A stretch of DNA of 17,346 nucleotides from QALR01 sp964466625. GTDB lineage: Bacteria > Bacillota > Clostridia > Oscillospirales > CAG-272. The stretch lies in NCBI GenBank assembly GCA_964466625.1, contig CAYXQF010000041.1:1-17346 (forward strand), read 5' to 3'. A model generated the notes under the pieces. That model saw only the letters and a program-made list of their open reading frames with translations. It made no database searches and had not been told where the DNA came from. This document shows positions 12,840-17,346 of the stretch, piece by piece (positions within the stretch are counted from its first letter, which is position 1; the number at the start of each line of letters is the position of its first letter). The translations under genes and the position numbers were made by a program.

Positions 12840-12868
12840 ATAATATCATTTATAAAGAATTTTGTCAA
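12840..12868 (-). promoter_or_regulatory. Promoter upstream of the candidate RNA
   Basis: On the minus strand: a perfect TTGACA, a 17-bp spacer and TATTAT, just beyond the tRNA terminator. No coding gene follows for about 340 nt. Confidence 0.7.
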
Positions 12869-12869
12869 G

Positions 12870-12901
12870 AAAAAAGCCTAAAATCATAGATTTTAGGCTT
12901 T
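12870..12901 (-). terminator. Terminator of tRNA-Ser
   Basis: A 10-bp perfect stem (GCCTAAAATC 12876-12885 with GATTTTAGGC 12889-12898) has a 3-nt loop and T6 on the minus strand, directly after the tRNA's CCA. Confidence 0.85.
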
Positions 12902-12992
12902 TGGCGGAGAAGGTGGGATTTGAACCCACGCGACGCTTTCACGTCCTACGAGATTTCGAGTCACGCCTCTTCGGCCACTTGAGTACTTCTCC
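12902..12992 (-). tRNA. tRNA-Ser (anticodon CGA), CCA encoded
   Basis: Reading the minus strand: acceptor GGAGAAG pairs with CTTCTCC, D-stem CTC/GAG, anticodon loop CTCGAAA (anticodon CGA), a long variable arm with stem GACG/CGTC as expected for serine, T-arm GTGGG-TTCAAAT-CCCAC, discriminator G and encoded CCA. The anticodon stem CGTGA/TCTCG contains one U-U mismatch (positions 29-41); the rest pairs. It has a strong promoter and terminator and stands as a single-gene unit. Confidence 0.95.
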
Positions 12993-13010
12993 ATAAATAT
13001 TGCAGTGATT

Positions 13011-13040
13011 ATTATAACATAATCCTTTCCTTTTTGTCAA
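13011..13040 (-). promoter_or_regulatory. Promoter of tRNA-Ser
   Basis: On the minus strand: TTGACA, an 18-bp spacer with an extended TGT, then a perfect TATAAT, about 20 bp before the mature 5' end. Confidence 0.85.
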
Positions 13041-13048
13041 GTAAAATC

Positions 13049-13069
13049 AAAAATTCCCCGGGGATTTTT
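13049..13069. repeat. Palindrome TCCCCGGGGA with A/T arms between divergent units
   Basis: TCCCCGGGGA (13055-13064) is a perfect palindrome flanked by A5T and T5. It lies between the tRNA promoter and the Sel1 gene, so it is not placed as a normal terminator. It may be a protein site or hairpin. Confidence 0.4.
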
Positions 13070-13171
13070 ACATATCTATTATACCACAAAATCACAAAAA
13101 AATCAAGACTTGTATTTCTGTGAGATTTATAGTATTCTATAACTCCAATTCTTTATGCGGAGGTATGAGAA

Positions 13172-13981
13172 ATGAAAAGAGAATACAAATATGAGCGTGG
13201 TGACGGTGTCGTTTTATTTTTGGACGGACATCATACGGCAGCATTTTGCCACTTTTTAATGGGGGCAGACACCTTTGATGATGTGCGATCTGCGTTTTTT
13301 GTTGGTTATATGTATGAATTTGGTATCGGTGTTTCTCAAAATTATCAAAATGCGTATGAATATTTTATTTCTTGTCAAGATGATGACGAGGGCGAAGCGG
13401 CATATAATCTCGCGATCTTTCATTATTTCGGACTCGGCGTGGAAAAATCTCCGTATCGTGCTTTGACATTTATGGAAAAAAGTGCGGAGATGGGGTGCAT
13501 CGAAGCGCAAATGTATCTTGCAGGCGTGTATCTTTCGGGATATTTGAATATACCATCGGTGTTCGCGGTGACACTTTTGCCATTTCATAAAGCAGTTTAT
13601 GAACCGCCGACGCTGCTTTTGATGGGTGAAATCTCGGAAATGTCCCGTGATCCTGCCTATTTTGTAATCGTTTCTGAAACAGATGCCACAAGAATGCTCT
13701 CTCTTGCCGCCGCACAAGATGAATCGTATGCCGGAAGATTTCTTGGTGATGCAAAATTTCTTCTGGCGCAGGCTTATCTGGAGGGATATGCTATGCCGTC
13801 AAATGGAGAGGGCGGCACGGAGATTCGCCATGATATGGGAGAAAAACTTCTTTTGGAGGCGGCGCGTGACAACGGAAGCCGTGAGGCGATGGGATATATC
13901 TTGGCACATCAAGAGGAGTTTCAAACGAAAGCGCTTGCCGAATATGGTAAACGTTTGGCGCTGGAAGGAAAAAAGGAATAA
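13172..13981 (+). CDS. Sel1-like (TPR-type) repeat protein
   Basis: A 269-aa protein built of Sel1-like helical repeats: AFFVGYMYEFGIGVSQNYQNAYEYF, AAYNLAIFHYFGLGVEKSPYRALTF, EAQMYLAGVYLSGYL, and a later KFLLAQAYLEGYAM. The repeats have the A-x-x-x-L-G-x-x-Y-x-x-G-x-G-V pattern. Such repeats mediate protein-protein contacts. No signal peptide or catalytic domain is visible. CGGAGG lies 8 nt before ATG 13172. A weak promoter candidate is TTGTAT (13110-13115), 17 bp, TATTCT (13133-13138). It is a single-gene unit ended by a strong terminator. The partner is unknown. Confidence 0.8.
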   Translation: MKREYKYERGDGVVLFLDGHHTAAFCHFLMGADTFDDVRSAFFVGYMYEFGIGVSQNYQNAYEYFISCQDDDEGEAAYNLAIFHYFGLGVEKSPYRALTFMEKSAEMGCIEAQMYLAGVYLSGYLNIPSVFAVTLLPFHKAVYEPPTLLLMGEISEMSRDPAYFVIVSETDATRMLSLAAAQDESYAGRFLGDAKFLLAQAYLEGYAMPSNGEGGTEIRHDMGEKLLLEAARDNGSREAMGYILAHQEEFQTKALAEYGKRLALEGKKE

Positions 13982-14011
13982 AAAAGAGATGCCCTCGGGC
14001 ATCTCTTTTCC
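13982..14011. terminator. Bidirectional terminator between Sel1 gene and rubrerythrin
   Basis: An 11-bp perfect stem, AAGAGATGCCC (13984-13994) with GGGCATCTCTT (13997-14007), has a very small loop and is flanked by A and T runs. It serves two convergent genes. Confidence 0.85.
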
Positions 14012-14018
14012 ATATCCA

Positions 14019-14555
14019 TCAATAATTTTCTGCGTGAACTTCGAAATAGCTCTTGGGGTGAGCGCAAGTGGGGCAGATCTCGGGAGCTTTTGTGCCAACG
14101 ATGAGGTGACCGCAGTTACGGCATTCCCAAACCTTCACTTCGCTCTTTTCAAAAACAGCGGCGGTTTCCACGTTTTTGAGAAGTGAGCGATAGCGTTCTT
14201 CATGATGCTTTTCGATAGCGGCAACAAGGCGGAATTTTGCAGCAAGTACGGGGAAACCTTCTTCTTCCGCAGTCTTTGCAAAGCCTTCGTACATATCGGT
14301 CCATTCATAGTTTTCGCCGTCAGCGGCAGCTGCGAGGTTTGCGGCAGTATCACCGATGCCATTCAGTTCCTTGAACCACATTTTTGCGTGTTCTTTTTCG
14401 TTTTCAGCGGTTTTGAGGAAGAGGGCGGAAATCTGTTCGTAGCCTTCTTTTTTCGCTACGGAAGCAAAATAAGTATACTTATTTCTTGCTTGAGATTCAC
14501 CCGCGAAAGCGGCTTCCAAATTTTTTTCGGTCTGTGTTCCTGCGTATTTGCTCAT
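14019..14555 (-). CDS. rbr: Rubrerythrin
   Basis: A 178-aa peroxide-reducing di-iron protein of anaerobes. The N-terminal four-helix bundle carries the ligand motifs FAGESQAR (E20), ENEKEH (E53, H56) and, in the second half, EGFAKTAEEEGF and AAIEKHHEERY. The C-terminal rubredoxin-like domain has CRNCG and CPTC, which bind one iron. The length is typical (170-195 aa). Start ATG 14555 has AAGGAG about 10 nt upstream, rather long but acceptable. It reduces H2O2 in the cytoplasm with electrons from rubredoxin or NAD(P)H systems. It has its own promoter, which begins 12 bp after the stop of the XRE regulator gene. That regulator has no terminator of its own, so some read-through into rbr is likely. 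Confidence 0.96.
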   Translation of the reverse strand: MSKYAGTQTEKNLEAAFAGESQARNKYTYFASVAKKEGYEQISALFLKTAENEKEHAKMWFKELNGIGDTAANLAAAADGENYEWTDMYEGFAKTAEEEGFPVLAAKFRLVAAIEKHHEERYRSLLKNVETAAVFEKSEVKVWECRNCGHLIVGTKAPEICPTCAHPKSYFEVHAENY

Positions 14556-14608
14556 AGATAAAATTCTCCTTTTCTGTATTGGATTTTATTTCCTTATCTA
14601 ACGATTTC

Positions 14609-14637
14609 ATCATATCATAATTTGGAGAATTTGTCAA
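14609..14637 (-). promoter_or_regulatory. Promoter of rubrerythrin
   Basis: On the minus strand: a perfect TTGACA, a 17-bp spacer ending in TGA and TATGAT. A leader of about 50 nt follows. I see no PerR-box palindrome. Confidence 0.8.
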
Positions 14638-14648
14638 TAGGGCACAAG

Positions 14649-15659
14649 TCAGAGGCAAAATCGCTCGGTGTGTTTAGCATTTCGGTTGTAGACGTATTCG
14701 TCATCGCCGCAACCCTGCAAAACGATCTTGTCGTCAGTATAGCGCTTCAGGCACCAGAGATAACCGCTTTCCGTGGAGATACATTTTTGCAGCTCGCATT
14801 TTTCTGTCGGTATCCTTATTTCTTGCGGCTGGTAGGAAAAATCACAGAAAAAGGTACAGTATGGCTGCCTGTTGTCCTCAAGATTGCGGATCCTGAAGAA
14901 CTGCTTCGCACCAAATAGACCAAGCTCAAAGACGCGGTTATAGGAAGCACCGCAATAAATATTTGTTTTTTCGGGAAATATCTGAAAAACGTATTCTGTT
15001 TTTCCTGTGCAAAGGAAAAAGAAAAATCGTTTTGCATCGGCACGAAAGGAATCCCCCATGCGCCACGCCAAAAGGCAATTGGCAATGCCTGCTTCGCTTA
15101 CTTTAGGCAAGGGTGCGCACGAATGGTCCATGATCAAGGCTTCTGTTTTATACATTGCGGTTTTCTTTTGGTGATCATATTTTTCCCCGAGCCGCAGGGC
15201 AATTTTTTCTGCATCATTGGTGTAGATCTCACCCGTATCGGTGGTGTAGGCGTAACGCGTTTGCTTGCAAGTTTTGTCATGTTCGCAAATACCGCGCAGA
15301 TGTTTTTCCTGATCAAATCCCATGTAAAGACGCGCCGTGAGGATATTTTTATCAGCACTGCCTTCCAATATCAATGCGAAAAGCGCTGTTTCCACGAGTT
15401 CACAGGTATCCGATCGGTAAACGCCGTAAGGCGGCTCTGCGGTCAGATCTTCAAATGATGTGATGCCGCCGATGAGCAAAGAATCCGTGGTGACAGAGAA
15501 AATCTTGCTGATGAGAACGATCTTGGATAGGTCGGGAAGCGCTTGGTCAAGCTCCCATTTGGAAACGGTCTGTCGTGTGACGCCGAGCTTTTCTCCGAAT
15601 GCCTCTTGGGAAAGCGCACAGGAATTTCGAATCTGCAAAATTCGTTGTCCGATTGTCAT
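14649..15659 (-). CDS. XRE-family regulator with Cys-rich C-terminal domain
   Basis: A 336-aa protein. Residues about 1-65 are a Cro/CI-type helix-turn-helix (IGQRILQIRNSCALSQEAFGEKLGVTRQTVSKWEL). The remaining 270 residues match no domain I know and hold 14 cysteines, several in aromatic contexts (YCGAS, PYCTFFCDF, WCLKR). That could mean redox or metal sensing, but this is inference. The start at 15659 has GAGGAGG 7 nt upstream; the open frame to 15701 covers the promoter and is rejected. It has a good promoter and a 23-bp inverted repeat further upstream. The rubrerythrin promoter starts 12 bp after its stop, so rubrerythrin is a candidate target. Confidence 0.8.
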   Translation of the reverse strand: MTIGQRILQIRNSCALSQEAFGEKLGVTRQTVSKWELDQALPDLSKIVLISKIFSVTTDSLLIGGITSFEDLTAEPPYGVYRSDTCELVETALFALILEGSADKNILTARLYMGFDQEKHLRGICEHDKTCKQTRYAYTTDTGEIYTNDAEKIALRLGEKYDHQKKTAMYKTEALIMDHSCAPLPKVSEAGIANCLLAWRMGDSFRADAKRFFFFLCTGKTEYVFQIFPEKTNIYCGASYNRVFELGLFGAKQFFRIRNLEDNRQPYCTFFCDFSYQPQEIRIPTEKCELQKCISTESGYLWCLKRYTDDKIVLQGCGDDEYVYNRNAKHTERFCL

Positions 15660-15689
15660 AGGGAAACCTCCTCGTTTTTTTGTACTTTT

Positions 15690-15719
15690 ATTATAGCACA
15701 CGAAAAACGATTTTGTCTA
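15690..15719 (-). promoter_or_regulatory. Promoter of the XRE regulator gene
   Basis: On the minus strand: TAGACA, an 18-bp spacer ending in TGC (extended -10) and a perfect TATAAT. Confidence 0.75.
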
Positions 15720-15736
15720 CCAAGCCAAGGTGGAAC

Positions 15737-15759
15737 TTTGTCAACTGCAGGTTGACAAA
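15737..15759. promoter_or_regulatory. Inverted repeat TTTGTCAAC-N5-GTTGACAAA: candidate operator
   Basis: Two 9-bp perfectly complementary arms with a 5-bp spacer lie 17 bp upstream of the XRE gene's -35 and 5 bp past the stop of the SOD-like gene. There is no T-run, so it is not a terminator. Self-regulation by the XRE protein is the simplest guess. Confidence 0.55.
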
Positions 15760-15764
15760 AAGGA

Positions 15765-16262
15765 CTATTTTGCAAGTTCGATCACGCCGCAAGCGATTTT
15801 TTCTCCTGCGCCGCCCGAAGGCTGCGTTTTGAAATCATCGAGGGAGGTATGAATAATGACGGTCTTTCCCAGCAGCTCGGGAACGCGGACACGGTCTGTC
15901 AAAAAGACGGAAAACGCAAAGCCGTTAGCACCAAAAAGCGGCGGCATATCTCCTGCATGATAAGGGTGAGGACAGTTTTTTGGATTGTAATGCTGCTTGA
16001 CATCGGCAAAAGGATCGCTTGCGTTTCCGCTGCAACTCTCCCCTTCATGGATATGAAAAGCAAAGATCGGATCCCCACAACGTCCCATAGAGAGGGGAAG
16101 ACCTGCGACTTCTGTCATAATGATCACGCCGTGATCACTTTGATAAAATCGGGCGATGCCAAGGATATCGGGATAGTTTTCGCTTCCGCGGATCCTTGCG
16201 ATCAGATGCGGACGGCGATGGAGCAGAGCGGAAAAATGAGGAATGCGGCGCTGAGAATACAT
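15765..16262 (-). CDS. Cu/Zn superoxide dismutase-like protein, no signal peptide
   Basis: A 165-aa protein with the Cu/Zn-SOD fold signatures. FHIH (H70, H72), HYNP (H91), HPYHAGD (H99, H102, D105) and IIHTSLDDF (H138) give all seven metal-ligand positions. C77 and C158 (ACGVI) match the conserved disulfide. Odd points: the zinc-loop spacing between H99 and H102 is much shorter than in classical enzymes; the conserved active-site Arg just before ACGVI is Lys (K155 in GEKIACGVI); and no export signal is seen, although bacterial SodC is normally exported. The last two raise doubt about real dismutase activity. The start at 16262 has GAGG about 7 nt upstream. It lies 24 nt after a DUF6514-like gene, probably in one operon. 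Confidence 0.82.
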   Translation of the reverse strand: MYSQRRIPHFSALLHRRPHLIARIRGSENYPDILGIARFYQSDHGVIIMTEVAGLPLSMGRCGDPIFAFHIHEGESCSGNASDPFADVKQHYNPKNCPHPYHAGDMPPLFGANGFAFSVFLTDRVRVPELLGKTVIIHTSLDDFKTQPSGGAGEKIACGVIELAK

Positions 16263-16286
16263 AAAAAGACCTCGTTTCGTTTTGAT

Positions 16287-16622
16287 TTATTTTAATATAT
16301 TCTCCTCGTGGCGTTCTTGTGCGATCTCCTTGTCTGAACTTAGAAAATCTTCTGCGATCTCCAAAAGCGTGCAAGCAGTGACGTTATTTTGACATAACTT
16401 TTCAAAAAAGAATTCTGCCACCTTTTCATTTTCCGTCAGATCAAAAAGGAATTCTTCTTCGGTGCTTTGGCTGTGGACAGTGGTGAGAAAAAAGGAATAG
16501 GCATCGCGGTTTTCTGCGGAAAGAAAATTTCGGATCAGGCGATACGTCGTGTGCAGATGCACATCTTGGCGAATTTTTGCGTTTTGCAGGATCGTTTGTG
16601 AGGTCGGTGTAAAGATTTTCAT
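16287..16622 (-). CDS. DUF6514-like small protein
   Basis: A 111-aa soluble protein, first gene of a two-gene unit with the SOD-like gene. The pattern YSFFLTTVHS, EEEFLFDLTENEKVAEFFFEKL, CQNNVTACTLLEIAEDFLSS resembles the DUF6514 family of Clostridia (recalled, not searched). No catalytic motif, signal peptide or membrane segment is visible. The start at 16622 has only a weak purine-rich site (AAGAGAG). The predicted promoter at 16664-16692 is overlapped by a perfect 19-bp palindrome, so expression may be tightly controlled. Confidence 0.65.
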   Translation of the reverse strand: MKIFTPTSQTILQNAKIRQDVHLHTTYRLIRNFLSAENRDAYSFFLTTVHSQSTEEEFLFDLTENEKVAEFFFEKLCQNNVTACTLLEIAEDFLSSDKEIAQERHEENILK

Positions 16623-16663
16623 AAAAATGCTCTCTTTCTGTGAAGACTTGAAGTTTCGATATC

Positions 16664-16692
16664 ATTATAATGCAGGTTTTGTGCATAAACAA
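16664..16692 (-). promoter_or_regulatory. Promoter of the DUF6514 / SOD-like unit
   Basis: On the minus strand: TTGTTT, a 17-bp spacer and a perfect TATAAT. The -35 is weak and its outer half lies inside the palindrome at 16689-16707. Confidence 0.65.
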
Positions 16693-16707
16693 GACGAATC
16701 GTCTTGT
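16689..16707. promoter_or_regulatory. 19-bp palindrome overlapping the -35: candidate operator
   Basis: ACAAGACGAATCGTCTTGT has two 9-bp perfectly complementary arms around one central base. It overlaps the -35 of the promoter reading left. There is no T-run, so it is not a terminator. The regulator is unknown. Confidence 0.6.
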
Positions 16708-16853
16708 GGGATTCGCGTATATTCGACAACATTCGGTAAAAAATAGCTGAAATCAGGAAAAATATCCCAAACATGCGGATTGAAAAAGAGGAAACGTTCA
16801 TCAAAATGGGCAGGATCTTCGCGAGAAAAATTTTCAAATATATGGCAATTGTA

Positions 16854-16882
16854 TTGACAATTTTTTTGCAAAACGATATAAT
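16854..16882 (+). promoter_or_regulatory. Consensus promoter of glnN
   Basis: A perfect TTGACA (16854-16859), a 17-bp spacer and a perfect TATAAT (16877-16882), with a leader of about 57 nt. Between 16708 and 16853 I see no clear gene or structure. Confidence 0.9.
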
Positions 16883-16945
16883 TATCTATAAATGATAAAA
16901 ATGACGTCGATTTTTTGTGATAAAAAACGATAACCCGAAAGGAAT

Positions 16946-17346
16946 ATGAAAAAGATGAGTTTCGTTCCCGAATATTTTGGCAAATGTGTGTTTGATGATA
17001 CGACGATGCGCGCACGCTTGCCGAAAGAAACCTATAAAGCGATGGTCAGAACCATCAAAGACGGCAGGAGCCTTGATATCAACGTGGCAAACGTTGTAGC
17101 AAATGCTATGAAAGATTGGGCTGTGGAGCTTGGCGCGACACATTATACGCACTGGTTTCAGCCGATGACGGGGATCACTGCCGAAAAACACGACAGCTTT
17201 ATCTCTCCCGATGACACCGGTCGTGTGATCATGGAATTTTCCGGTAAGGAACTCGTTCAGGGCGAGCCTGACGCTTCATCTTTCCCCTCCGGCGGCTTGC
17301 GTGCAACGTATGAAGCGCGCGGTTATACCGCATGGGACCCTACCTC
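16946..17346 (+). CDS. glnN: Glutamine synthetase type III, N-terminal part (cut by window end)
   Basis: The first 133 codons of a type III glutamine synthetase, which makes glutamine from glutamate, ammonia and ATP in the cytoplasm. Recognisable parts are FGKCVFDDTTMRARLPKETY, VANVVANAMKDWAVELGATH, YTHWFQPMTGITAEKHDSF, MEFSGKELVQGEPDASSFPS and LRATYEARGYTAWDPT, all typical of the GSIII N-terminal domain. Full-length enzymes are about 700 aa, so most lies beyond the window. Start ATG 16946 has GAAAGG just upstream; ATG 16955 is possible. The strong consensus promoter fits a highly expressed nitrogen-assimilation gene. Confidence 0.95.
   Translation, partial: MKKMSFVPEYFGKCVFDDTTMRARLPKETYKAMVRTIKDGRSLDINVANVVANAMKDWAVELGATHYTHWFQPMTGITAEKHDSFISPDDTGRVIMEFSGKELVQGEPDASSFPSGGLRATYEARGYTAWDPT

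Noticed and set aside
15737..15759. Inverted repeat past the SOD-like gene as its terminator
   Set aside because: No T-run follows on the minus strand, so it fits an operator better.
16665..17015. Minus-strand open frame of 116 codons upstream of glnN
   Set aside because: It overlaps the start and consensus promoter of glnN and has no ribosome site or known motif. Its last 55 codons look slightly protein-like, so a gene remnant cannot be fully excluded.

Overview
The window reads as a chromosomal segment of a low-to-mid GC Firmicute, most likely a gut-type anaerobic clostridium. The basis is strong AAGGAGG-type ribosome sites, consensus sigma-A promoters (TTGACA-17-TATAAT), many U-tailed hairpin terminators, a type III glutamine synthetase, rubrerythrin, and small protein families typical of Clostridia. 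I cannot name the species.

Layout. Positions 93-2523 (+): CCA-adding enzyme followed by a five-Asp-box sialidase-fold protein. 2566-3606 (-): a second, differently built sialidase-like protein. 3745-4975 (+): a bacterial PH-domain protein coupled to an AraC-family regulator. 5078-8434 (+): a URO-D/methyltransferase-superfamily protein, then a GH92 alpha-mannosidase with its own promoter. 8472-9905 (-): a GH29 alpha-L-fucosidase followed by a decayed metallophosphoesterase gene. 10264-11041 (+): YgbA-family (nitrosative-stress-type) and DUF454/YbaN membrane protein genes under a promoter with an 18-bp perfect palindrome. 11089-12141 (-): a paralogue of the first sialidase-like gene. 12280-13040 (-): a small Asn-rich protein gene, a candidate structured non-coding RNA, and tRNA-Ser(CGA), each with its own promoter and terminator. 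13172-13981 (+): a Sel1-repeat protein. 14019-16622 (-): rubrerythrin, an XRE regulator with a Cys-rich C-terminal domain, a Cu/Zn-SOD-like protein and a DUF6514-like protein. 16946-end (+): the start of glnN.

How it fits together. The middle of the window is a glycan-catabolism island (three sialidase-fold proteins, GH92, GH29) aimed at host-type glycans carrying terminal residues such as mannose and fucose. None of these enzymes shows a signal peptide, and no transporter is encoded here, so they probably act on imported oligosaccharides. Most genes have their own promoter and strand, so this is a loose cluster rather than one operon. The right part looks like a stress and redox group (YgbA, rubrerythrin, SOD-like, Cys-rich XRE regulator) with several unusually perfect palindromes at promoters.

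The points most worth a second look are: the 21-bp-spaced direct repeats next to the AraC gene; the decayed phosphoesterase; four terminators sharing nearly the same arms; the paralogous sialidase-fold pair without the classic RIP motif; the candidate orphan RNA at 12594-12833; and four promoter-linked inverted repeats without a known regulator. I did not find a CRISPR array, insertion sequence or prophage. All calls come from reading the sequence; no database search was made.
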